From CAZCFB01 sp964511535 (GTDB lineage: Bacteria; Myxococcota_A; Polyangia; GCA-2747355; CAZCFB01), in contig CAZEFW010000091.1 of assembly GCA_964511535.1 (NCBI GenBank), positions 1 to 36,352 on the forward strand: a stretch of 36,352 bases of DNA, given 5' to 3'. Positions 24,845 to 31,402 of this stretch are shown in pieces; position 1 is the first letter of the stretch, and every line of letters begins with the position of its first letter. The position numbers and the translations under genes are program-made. The notes under the pieces are model-generated. The model saw only the letters and a program-made list of their open reading frames with translations. It did not search any database and had not been told where the DNA came from.

Positions 24845-25349
24845 ACGCCATCCATACCGGGTGGCCCGCGGAGCCGCGCACGTCCGGGCTGATCAGGCTG
24901 AACCCCACCTGAAAGATGGTGTCCTTCCAGTGGACGTTGACGCCCGTGCCCACCCCCACGGTGATCCAGTGGTTCGATTCGATGTCAGGCATGGCGTCCG
25001 ATGCGTGGGTGTAGCCCGCGGTCAGGTGCAAAAAGGGCCGGCCCATGTCGCCCGACTTGCCGAACTCCCAGGTGCCGCCCAGCAGCACCGGATACTCCAT
25101 GGCGTTCCACTTGCCCGTCTCCGCCGACATGATGGCGCCGACGTCCAGGTTCAACTTGAGCCGGTCGCTCAGCCCGAACTGCAGCCGCGGCATCACGCCC
25201 ACCCCGTAGCGGGCGCTGGTGGTCACCGGCGCCTTGACCGGCACGCTGGCCCCCACCACCAGCTCCACCGCGTGGGCCGGCAGCGGCGCGGCCAGCAGAA
25301 TAAAAACAGCCAGGGCGCTGAAAGCCATGATGCTCGTGATCTTCTTCAT
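24810..25349 (-). CDS. Small outer-membrane beta-barrel-like protein, TetR-linked
   Basis: A 179-residue exported protein. The start MKKITS at 25349 has GGAGGA upstream; an earlier ATG gives a long non-signal extension. Residues 1-25 form a Sec signal. The mature part has amphipathic beta strands (YGVGVMPRLQFGLSDRLKLNLDVG and FLHLTAGYTHASD) and ends in a hydrophobic segment (VWMAFSLGVFHALVD), like small outer-membrane barrel proteins. The family is not recognised. Two palindromes resembling that upstream of the TetR gene lie at 25369-25381 and 25405-25415, so the TetR protein probably controls it. The 3' end overlaps the SDR gene convergently. Confidence 0.7.
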   Translation of the reverse strand: MKKITSIMAFSALAVFILLAAPLPAHAVELVVGASVPVKAPVTTSARYGVGVMPRLQFGLSDRLKLNLDVGAIMSAETGKWNAMEYPVLLGGTWEFGKSGDMGRPFLHLTAGYTHASDAMPDIESNHWITVGVGTGVNVHWKDTIFQVGFSLISPDVRGSAGHPVWMAFSLGVFHALVD

Positions 25350-25368
25350 GGGGTCCTCCATTGTCTGA

Positions 25369-25381
25369 ATAACGTCGTTAT
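25369..25381. promoter_or_regulatory. Putative TetR operator 1
   Basis: ATAACG-T-CGTTAT is a 6+1+6 inverted repeat 19 bases upstream of the outer-membrane protein start on the minus strand. Its outer ATAAC/GTTAT arms match sites at 25405-25415 and 26064-26076. Confidence 0.55.
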
Positions 25382-25404
25382 GTCCGCAGCCAAAAAAAAG
25401 CACC

Positions 25405-25415
25405 TAACAGTGTTA
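25405..25415. promoter_or_regulatory. Putative TetR operator 2
   Basis: TAACA-G-TGTTA, identical in its core to the site at 26064-26076. It lies between the end of the TetR gene and the outer-membrane protein gene. GCCAAAAAAAAGC direct repeats (25389-25401 and 25424-25436) flank it. Confidence 0.55.
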
Positions 25416-25436
25416 TGTACTTGGCCAAAAAAAAGC

Positions 25437-26048
25437 TCATGAGCCCATCAGCGCCTCGGCGATGGCGATGAGGTTCCGCCGAAACGCCGCCATGTCCACC
25501 TGGAACCGCGACAGGATGTCCCGCCGGTGGCACGAGACCAACCCCTCGGTCATGGCCACCGCCAGCAGCACGCGCTGGCGGGCGTCGTCCTCGTCCATGT
25601 CCGGGGCGTTGCGCATCAGCCCCTGAACCATGTCGTCCACCATCTCCTGGCCGATGTCGTTGACCCGAGAGGCGAGCTCGACGCTGATGTTCAGCTCCTC
25701 CCGGTGGACCTGGATGCGCTCTATGTTGACGAAATAACCCTGATTTTCCATGGCCCACATCAGGTAGGCGTCAAACAGCGCGATCATGCGCTCGGCAGGC
25801 GGCTGCCCCTCGGTCATCTCTCCGGTGCGCTTGAGGCGGTCGAGCAGCATGCGCATGCCCTCCACACACACCTCCACGAACAGCTCGTCCTTGCCCGAGA
25901 AGTGGTGATACAGGGCACCGGTGGTCACTCCGGCCGCGCTGCAGACCGCTCGAAGGCTGGTCTTGTGGTAGCCCCGCTCGAGGAACAGGTCCCGCGCTGC
26001 GCGAAGCAGCCGCTGGCGATTCTGTTCCGGTTCGACTTTGGGTCCCAT
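25437..26048 (-). CDS. TetR-family transcriptional repressor
   Basis: A 203-residue regulator starting at ATG 26048; a GTG one codon upstream is also possible. The N-terminal TetR helix-turn-helix (about 8-55) shows RLLRAARDLFLERGYHKTS, then LRAVCSAAGVTTGALYHHFSGKDELF, the typical family signature. The C-terminal ligand and dimerisation domain is diverged (MLLDRLKRTGEMTEG and an all-helical remainder). The operator-like palindrome ATAACA-G-TGTTAT at 26064-26076 lies 16 bases upstream of its start, and related sites precede the downstream outer-membrane protein gene, so autoregulation plus control of that gene is likely. The ligand is unknown; TetR proteins next to envelope genes often sense small hydrophobic molecules. 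Confidence 0.9.
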   Translation of the reverse strand: MGPKVEPEQNRQRLLRAARDLFLERGYHKTSLRAVCSAAGVTTGALYHHFSGKDELFVEVCVEGMRMLLDRLKRTGEMTEGQPPAERMIALFDAYLMWAMENQGYFVNIERIQVHREELNISVELASRVNDIGQEMVDDMVQGLMRNAPDMDEDDARQRVLLAVAMTEGLVSCHRRDILSRFQVDMAAFRRNLIAIAEALMGS

Positions 26049-26063
26049 CACCCCGATACTTGC

Positions 26064-26076
26064 ATAACAGTGTTAT
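26064..26076. promoter_or_regulatory. Putative TetR operator 3
   Basis: ATAACA-G-TGTTAT, a perfect 6+1+6 inverted repeat 16 bases upstream of the TetR start and 45 bases upstream of the divergent cyclic-nucleotide-type gene. It may therefore control both. Confidence 0.6.
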
Positions 26077-26121
26077 ATGTCAACCCCGGGGACCCCGGTT
26101 TTTCGTTTTTTGGGACAGGCG

Positions 26122-26598
26122 ATGTCCACAAACGCCCTCGCCCCGGGTCCAACAGAGGTGATGCGCTTTGAGAGAAAATTGCCCTTCCTGGGCCGGATAG
26201 AGTTGTTGCGGGAGGCATCGCCGTCGAGCCTGGACAGCCTCCAGCGGTTTTGCAGGCGGATCGAGCGGGATGACGGGGCGGACATTTACCGTCAGGGGGA
26301 ACGTCCAGGCGCCATGTACTTCTTGCTCAAGGGAGAAGTGCGCCTGAGCAAGGATGGCGAGGAGGTGGCCCGGCTGGGGCCAGGGGATGACTTTGGCGGC
26401 TGGGGCATGGTGGACGACGCGCCTCGGGTGGCCTCGGCCACCGCCACGGCGCCGTGCGTGCTCATGGAGCTGCCCAAGGCGAGCCTGCGCCAGGCCGGGC
26501 GCTGCGGCGAGGAAGCCGTGCGGTCGATCAGGGCGGTGACCGCGGCGCGGCTGCTGCGACTGGCCGGCGATTGTGGCCCCTGCGGCGAAGAGGACTAG
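26122..26598 (+). CDS. Cyclic-nucleotide-binding-like domain protein without DNA-binding domain
   Basis: A 158-residue protein with one cNMP-binding beta barrel. Visible are RQGERPGAMYFLLKGEVRL, GDDFGGWGMVDDAPRVASATA and a final helix ending DCGPCGEED. The PGAMYFLLKGEVR and FG-GxGMVDDAPR segments match the phosphate-binding cassette of CRP-like domains, although its key Arg and residue identities are degenerate. There is no helix-turn-helix, so it is not a CRP-type regulator; it may bind a nucleotide or act as a partner protein. The start is unclear: ATG 26077 and ATG 26161 are also in frame, and I chose 26122 with GGGA upstream. It is divergent from the TetR gene and precedes the sigma-factor gene by 37 bases. 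Confidence 0.75.
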   Translation: MSTNALAPGPTEVMRFERKLPFLGRIELLREASPSSLDSLQRFCRRIERDDGADIYRQGERPGAMYFLLKGEVRLSKDGEEVARLGPGDDFGGWGMVDDAPRVASATATAPCVLMELPKASLRQAGRCGEEAVRSIRAVTAARLLRLAGDCGPCGEED

Positions 26599-26635
26599 AC
26601 TTTGAGGAGACCGTCATACAGGTCATGGCAGGGGC

Positions 26636-27280
26636 GTGCACGGGAGGTGGGCTCTGGCTGGAGCGAAAAAGAACCGGATCCTTCACCTGCCGCTGGGCAG
26701 GGACGAGGAGCGCCTGTTGCTCGAGCATGTGCGCGAGGGCAGGCAGGAGGCCTTCGAGGGGCTGTACCGCCGGTTCGCGCCCAGAGTGCTTCGCCTGGCC
26801 GACCACATGCTCAGGGATCATGGCGCCGCCGCGGATGCGGCCCAGGAGACGTTCTTGCGGGTCTTCCGCGGCCTTCACAAGTTCAGGGGCGAGTCGGGCC
26901 TCGGCACCTGGATCCACCGAATCGCCACCAACGTTTGCCTGCGCGAGATCGAGCGGCGGGGACGGCGGCCCCTGCCCGCGGCAGCGGAGCCCCAGCGAGA
27001 GGCCGCGCGCCATGGGACCTCGGCAGATGGAGAGGCTGCCCGGGCCACCTTCCTGGACCTGGCGCCGCTGATGGATGGGCTCGAGCCGCTCAAGCGCGTG
27101 ACCTTTTATCTGCACCACGTGGAGGGGTTCACCGCAGCAGAGGTGGCGGAGATCCTCGGCGGCAGCCGCGCGGCGGTGCTCAAGCGGCTGCAGCGCACTC
27201 GCCAGGAGCTGCTGGACGCGACCCGGGCGCAGCGGCCGAGCGCGCCGGGGGATCGGGAGCAGGCGATCAATGATGGTTGA
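26636..27280 (+). CDS. ECF-type RNA polymerase sigma factor
   Basis: A 214-residue sigma-70 family factor of the extracytoplasmic-function type. Region 2 (about 35-105) shows EAFEGLYRRFAPRVLRLAD, DAAQETFLRVFRGL and GTWIHRIATNVCLREIERR. Region 4 (about 145-200) shows PLKRVTFYLHHVEGFTAAEV and the helix-turn-helix EILGGSRAAVLKRLQRTRQ. Region 3 is absent, as expected. The start is a GTG at 26636 without a strong RBS, and no closer in-frame ATG exists. The end overlaps the FecR/TPR gene by 11 bases, so sigma and FecR-like protein form a coupled pair, usual for iron- or envelope-responsive ECF systems. There is no visible anti-sigma zinc site in the partner. Confidence 0.9.
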   Translation: MHGRWALAGAKKNRILHLPLGRDEERLLLEHVREGRQEAFEGLYRRFAPRVLRLADHMLRDHGAAADAAQETFLRVFRGLHKFRGESGLGTWIHRIATNVCLREIERRGRRPLPAAAEPQREAARHGTSADGEAARATFLDLAPLMDGLEPLKRVTFYLHHVEGFTAAEVAEILGGSRAAVLKRLQRTRQELLDATRAQRPSAPGDREQAINDG

Positions 27281-28592
27281 CGGCGACAGGCCCGATGGGG
27301 CGGAGGAGCAGCGCTGGCAGGAGCTGCTGGACGCTGCCCGGAGCTCGGACGGCACGCTGAGAGGAGCGGACCGCATCGAGCAGGTCTGGGAGCAGGTCGC
27401 GCCGGAGGCGGAGCTGGCCGCTGCGAACATGGCCCGCCGCGCGGCATGGCGCACCATCCTGAGGCGGCCGGCCGTGCTCGCGGCCGCGGCCGCGGCCCTG
27501 CTGGCGCTGGGGGCGGGCATGGCCATGATGAACGATCCAGAGGCGCCGGCCATGCCAGGCCATGATGTCGCCGCTGGACCCGAGGCGCCCGTTGCCGTGG
27601 CCGCTGCCCCGGCGGCTCCGTCCCCGGCCCCAACGGAGGTCGCGGCCGGCGTCAACCACCCCGAGCGCCGGCCCGGGACCCGGGTCACCGCGGCGCCAAG
27701 ATCGTCGTCGCAGCCGCCTCCTCAGCAGCGGAAGCAGGCGCGGCGGTCCGGCAGCCCTGCGAGGCCTGCGGGGCGAAAGCTGGCCTGCGGTGCCGTGCTG
27801 GGCGGGGCCTCTACCGCGAAGATCACGGTGGAGCGAGACACCCAACGTGAGGCGACGGTGCGCCTGCAGTCCGGGCGCATCAGCCTGCAGGTGCCGCGCC
27901 TCGGGCCCGGGGGGCGCCTGTCCGTGGTGACACCTGACGCCGTGGTGCGCGTGCGGGGGACCCGCTTCACCGTGAGCCGGGCCGACGGCGCCACCACCGT
28001 GACGGTTCAGCACGGGGCGGTGGAGGTGAGCCCCACCGGGCGCGGACGCCCGCCTCGTGTTCTGCGCCAGGGCGAGACGATGCAGGTTCAGGGGGTGGAC
28101 CGCTTCCTGGCCCGGGTCAGGCGGGAGATGGACCAGGCCATCGCAGCCCGGGACTTCACCAGCGCGGCCGAGCGCGGCCGCCGGTACCTGGCGGTGTGCC
28201 CGGAGCCGAAGCGCGCCACCGGGGTCAAGCTCCGGCTGGCTGGCGTGCTGGGACGGCTGGGGCAGCTGCCCCAGGCAGCGGCGCTGTACCATGAGGTGAG
28301 CCGCAGCGCCGCGCCGCAGACCACCCGGGAGAACGCCCTGGCCCTGCAGGCCAGCATGTTCGAGGAGGCGGGTGACCGGCAGCGAGCACTGGCCAGCTGG
28401 AAGGAGCTGGCCCATCGCTTCGACGACGGCGCCCACGCCAGGGAGGCCATGCTCAGGATTTTGCGGTATGGATGCGGCCGGTCCGACGACCCGGACCTGG
28501 CGGCCATCGAGCGCCGGCTGCGCAGCTGCTGCAGCGCAGACCGGGGGGTGCGACGAATGCTGGAGGCGTGCGCCCCGAAACAGCGGCCTTGA
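27270..28592 (+). CDS. FecR-like membrane protein with C-terminal TPR-like repeats
   Basis: A 440-residue protein, overlapping the sigma gene by 11 bases at an ATGATG start. The cytoplasmic N terminus (1-65) carries QELLDAARSSDGTL and could contact the sigma factor. A single helix at about 69-89 (AVLAAAAAALLALGAGMAMM) follows, then a Pro/Ala-rich linker. The FecR domain (about 170-275) shows RLQSGRISLQVP, VVTPDAVVRVRGTRFTVS and HGAVEVSPTG, as in FecR and FecR-like signal relays. The C-terminal 150 residues are helical repeats (RDFTSAAERGRRYLAVCP and LPQAAALYHEVS) of TPR type. With the upstream ECF factor and downstream beta-barrel-like gene it forms a likely envelope-signalling operon; no TonB receptor is present here. 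Confidence 0.85.
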   Translation: MMVDGDRPDGAEEQRWQELLDAARSSDGTLRGADRIEQVWEQVAPEAELAAANMARRAAWRTILRRPAVLAAAAAALLALGAGMAMMNDPEAPAMPGHDVAAGPEAPVAVAAAPAAPSPAPTEVAAGVNHPERRPGTRVTAAPRSSSQPPPQQRKQARRSGSPARPAGRKLACGAVLGGASTAKITVERDTQREATVRLQSGRISLQVPRLGPGGRLSVVTPDAVVRVRGTRFTVSRADGATTVTVQHGAVEVSPTGRGRPPRVLRQGETMQVQGVDRFLARVRREMDQAIAARDFTSAAERGRRYLAVCPEPKRATGVKLRLAGVLGRLGQLPQAAALYHEVSRSAAPQTTRENALALQASMFEEAGDRQRALASWKELAHRFDDGAHAREAMLRILRYGCGRSDDPDLAAIERRLRSCCSADRGVRRMLEACAPKQRP

Positions 28593-29599
28593 TCTGTCGT
28601 GCCCTTCAGGCGGCGGCCGCCGTCGCGTTGATCTGCGCCTGGCCCTGCGCGTCCGGCGCCACGCCGCAGGTGTGGCTCCCACCCGTCCTGGACGAGGTCA
28701 GCGCCAGCCCTGATTCGGAGCTGACCCGGGCCCTGCGCGAGGCCGCGGCCCTGGTGGCGCCCCGGGGGTGGCCGTGGCGAGATGGCCACCCGGCTCCGGA
28801 CGGCTGCGCCGAGGGGTGCCGGGTGATCCTGATCCAGGGCCGCCGCGCAGACACCGCCCGCTACGCCCTGAGCCGAATGGACCTGCCCACCGGTCCGGGG
28901 GCGGCGGTCTCGCTGGCGCTCCCCGCCGGCGCTGGCGTGGAGCAGATCGCCCGGGCGTTGCTGGTCAAGTGCTCCTTCCTGCTGCAAGAGGTGGCGCCCC
29001 CTTCGTCCCCGGCGCCCGCTCCGTCCGCAGAGCGCGCTCCCCCCGCGCCGGCGGCCACGGCGCGGGCCAGGCCCGACGAGGCCCCGCCTCCGGAGTACAA
29101 GGCCTCCACCTTCACCGTCGGGCCGTCGCTCACCGTGGGCCTGGACAACACCAGCTACTTCACCCTCGGCTTCGAGATGGGCGGGATCTTCAACCTGTAC
29201 GGCCCCCTCGCCGTGCGGGCCGCCATCGGCTTTCAGTCCCTGGGGGAGGGAGAGATCCCCGGCGGCGCGCTGGAGTTCAACGCCATGCCGATCAACCTCC
29301 AGGCGGGGGGCTGGTGGCGGCGCTCATGGTGGCGCGGCGGCGTCTTCGGCGGCCTGTCCATGACCGCGCTCTGGATCAACTTCGAGAACGACATGCTGCC
29401 GCGGTCCAACGCGGTGTCGGTGGGCCTCGGGCTGGAGGGCCGGGCGGCCATGCAGCTGCACCGCTTCGTGGAGCTCGGCCTGGCGGTGAGGTTCGCCTAC
29501 ATGCCTGATCCGGCGGAGGTGGAGGTCAACGAGGAGACGCTGTACGAGGCGCCGAGCTTCCTGCTGGGTGTGACCGCGGAGCTGGGGCTGGCGATGTAG
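28568..29599 (+). CDS. Exported beta-barrel-like protein of the ECF/FecR operon
   Basis: A 343-residue protein. The start is uncertain: GTG 28568 gives a good signal peptide (MRPETAALICRALQAAAAV), but its GGAG is too close; TTG 28589 overlaps the FecR stop (TTGA). The N-terminal domain (about 30-150) is a mixed alpha/beta region with GWPWRDGHPAPDGC. A Pro/Ala linker (about 145-180) leads to a C-terminal half of alternating strands, such as FTVGPSLTVGLDNTSYFTLGFEMGG and GVFGGLSMTALWINFEND, ending in GVTAELGLAM, like outer-membrane barrels. The family is not recognised. As the third overlapping gene it may form the outer-membrane end of the signalling system. Confidence 0.65.
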   Translation: MRPETAALICRALQAAAAVALICAWPCASGATPQVWLPPVLDEVSASPDSELTRALREAAALVAPRGWPWRDGHPAPDGCAEGCRVILIQGRRADTARYALSRMDLPTGPGAAVSLALPAGAGVEQIARALLVKCSFLLQEVAPPSSPAPAPSAERAPPAPAATARARPDEAPPPEYKASTFTVGPSLTVGLDNTSYFTLGFEMGGIFNLYGPLAVRAAIGFQSLGEGEIPGGALEFNAMPINLQAGGWWRRSWWRGGVFGGLSMTALWINFENDMLPRSNAVSVGLGLEGRAAMQLHRFVELGLAVRFAYMPDPAEVEVNEETLYEAPSFLLGVTAELGLAM

Positions 29600-29622
29600 C
29601 GGAGCGGAAAGTAGACGGGGCC

Positions 29623-30468
29623 CTACTTCTTCTTGAAGGTGTTGCCGCCCTTGTCCTCCAGCTTGGCGGTGCCGGTGCGGCGGATCTTGCCGATGAAGGT
29701 GGAGCCCTCGGCCACCACCGTCGCCGAGCCGGTGAGCGCCATGGCCGCCTTGGTACCCCGGATGGTGCTGTTGATCACGGTCACCGTGCCCGAGCCGGTC
29801 ACCGCGATGCCCCGCTCGCCCGACACGATGCTGCCCTCGATGTGCACGTCGCACGAGCCCACCACCTTGACGCCCACGTCGTTGGCTTTGATCTCCCGGT
29901 TCTTGATCACCACCTTGCCCGAGCCCACGCACCTGACCGGCTTGTGAATCTTGAGCTCCACCTCCTTCTCCTCGGCCTCCGGCTTCTTCGCCTCAGGCTC
30001 CCGGCTGGGCTCCTTGTCGCCGTCGCCGCCCGCCCCGGCCTTGCCGTCGAAGACGTTGCCGCCCTCGTCGTGCATGTCGCCGTTGCCGGTGACCTTCACC
30101 TTGCCGTGGAACTCGCTGTTCTTTGCGTACAGGTCACCGTTGCCGGCCACCAGCACGGCTCCCTTACCGCCGATGACGGTGCTCTGCCGGATCTTGACGT
30201 CGCCGTTGCCGCGGACCTTGATGCCGTGGCGCCCGGCCTCGATGCGGCTCTCCTCGATGAGCACGTCGCAGTTGCCCACCACCGTGACGGCGTTGCCCTT
30301 GGTCTTGATGAACTTCTTCTTGATCACGATGTCCCGGTTCTTGACGCACTTGACCTTCCTGGCCTTCTTCAGGCCTTTCTCCGGGGCGCCTGCTTTTCCG
30401 AGGGCAGGCGAGGTGGCCAGCGTCAGCGTGACGAGGGCCGAAAACAGGGTGATGGCGCAGCGGGTCAT
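29623..30468 (-). CDS. Exported duplicated beta-repeat protein
   Basis: A 281-residue protein starting at ATG 30468 (AGGAG upstream); upstream in-frame ATGs extend it without a signal. The Sec signal (1-24) ends SPALG. Two copies of an approximately 100-residue region follow: VKCVKNRDIVIKKKFIKTKG... and VRCVGSGKVVIKNREIKAND.... Short strand repeats (VTVVGNCDVLIEESRIEAG, HGIKVRGNGDVKIRQSTVIGG, and GIAVTGSGTVTVINSTIRG) suggest a right-handed parallel beta-helix or solenoid. A charged Glu/Lys linker separates the halves. There is no catalytic motif, so binding or structural function is inferred. It is divergent from the TPR gene at 30623. Confidence 0.75.
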   Translation of the reverse strand: MTRCAITLFSALVTLTLATSPALGKAGAPEKGLKKARKVKCVKNRDIVIKKKFIKTKGNAVTVVGNCDVLIEESRIEAGRHGIKVRGNGDVKIRQSTVIGGKGAVLVAGNGDLYAKNSEFHGKVKVTGNGDMHDEGGNVFDGKAGAGGDGDKEPSREPEAKKPEAEEKEVELKIHKPVRCVGSGKVVIKNREIKANDVGVKVVGSCDVHIEGSIVSGERGIAVTGSGTVTVINSTIRGTKAAMALTGSATVVAEGSTFIGKIRRTGTAKLEDKGGNTFKKK

Positions 30469-30561
30469 GACACAGCTCCTGGCAGTGGTTTCGACAATGG
30501 ACGTAAGACAGGCTGACATAATGCAACGCACGGCAGGCGTGGTCCAGATCACGCCCCCGCG

Positions 30562-30589
30562 TTGACACCTCCGGCCGCTCCTTTAGTCT
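30562..30589 (+). promoter_or_regulatory. Putative sigma-70-type promoter for the TPR/propeller pair
   Basis: TTGACA at 30562-30567 and TAGTCT at 30584-30589, separated by 16 bases, lie about 30 bases upstream of the TPR gene start at 30623. Confidence 0.4.
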
Positions 30590-30622
30590 GAGAGGGTGAG
30601 CCTTTACGCAGGAGCGAGCGCC

Positions 30623-31402
30623 ATGCGGAGATCCGGGGTTGTCCTGGTGGTGAGCCTGATATTGGCCCTGGCGGGGGGCGCGAGCGCGCAGACCGGGGCG
30701 GGCTTCAAGCGCGAGCTGGCCAAGAGTCATTACGAGACCGGCAGCCGCTACTACCAGGTGTCCAAGTACGACATGGCCCTGGCCGAGTTTCAGAAGGCCT
30801 ACGACCTGGAGCCGCTGCCGGGGCTGGCGTTCAACATCGGCCGCTGCCACGAGATGCTGGGCAACATCGCCGAGGCCATCGAGATGTACGAGGCCTACCT
30901 GAAGGCGAAGCCGAACGCGGACAATCGGGACATCGTGACGGGGCGGCTGGAGACGCTGAAGAAGAAGCTGGAGGAGCAGAAAAAGAAGGAAGAGCCGGCG
31001 CCTGCTCCGGCCCCGGCCCCGGCCCCGGCCCCGACGCCGGAGCCGGCGCGAAGCTCGGGCCCGCCAGCGTGGGTGGGCACCGCAGGCTGGACCGCAGTCG
31101 GGGTCGGCGCCGCGGCGCTGCTCACCGGGGCAGTCCTCGGGGGCATGGTCTACAGCAAGAACAGCGAATACCAGGACGGCCTGGCCAACCTGACCTACGA
31201 CGAACTGAACGCCATCGCCGACTCGGGGGAGGCGTACGAGAAGGCGCAGATCGGGCTGCTGGTGGGCGGCGGAGTCGTGGCCGCTGCCGGGGCGGGGCTG
31301 CTGCTGTGGCAGATGCTGTCCGACGGCGGGGACGAGGTGCCGGTGGCCGGGTTGAGCCCGCTGCCGGGGGGCGGCGCGGTCAGCCTCACGGGGAGGTTCT
31401 GA
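30623..31402 (+). CDS. Exported TPR protein with Pro/Ala linker and two C-terminal membrane helices
   Basis: A 259-residue protein, starting at ATG 30623 (CAGGAG upstream; a GTG at 30596 is less likely). The Sec signal (1-23) ends ASAQ. TPR-like helices occupy about 30-110 (SRYYQVSKYDMALAEFQKAY and LAFNIGRCHEMLGNIAEAIE). A Lys/Glu coiled coil and the (Pro-Ala)n linker PAPAPAPAPAPAPTPEP lead to two hydrophobic helices (WTAVGVGAAALLTGAVLGG and GLLVGGGVVAAAGAGLLLW). The architecture matches the protein at 11165-11884, making them paralogous in plan. The stop overlaps the start of the 14-blade lipoprotein (ATGA at 31401-31404), so expression is coupled. No kinase is adjacent here. Confidence 0.82.
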   Translation: MRRSGVVLVVSLILALAGGASAQTGAGFKRELAKSHYETGSRYYQVSKYDMALAEFQKAYDLEPLPGLAFNIGRCHEMLGNIAEAIEMYEAYLKAKPNADNRDIVTGRLETLKKKLEEQKKKEEPAPAPAPAPAPAPTPEPARSSGPPAWVGTAGWTAVGVGAAALLTGAVLGGMVYSKNSEYQDGLANLTYDELNAIADSGEAYEKAQIGLLVGGGVVAAAGAGLLLWQMLSDGGDEVPVAGLSPLPGGGAVSLTGRF

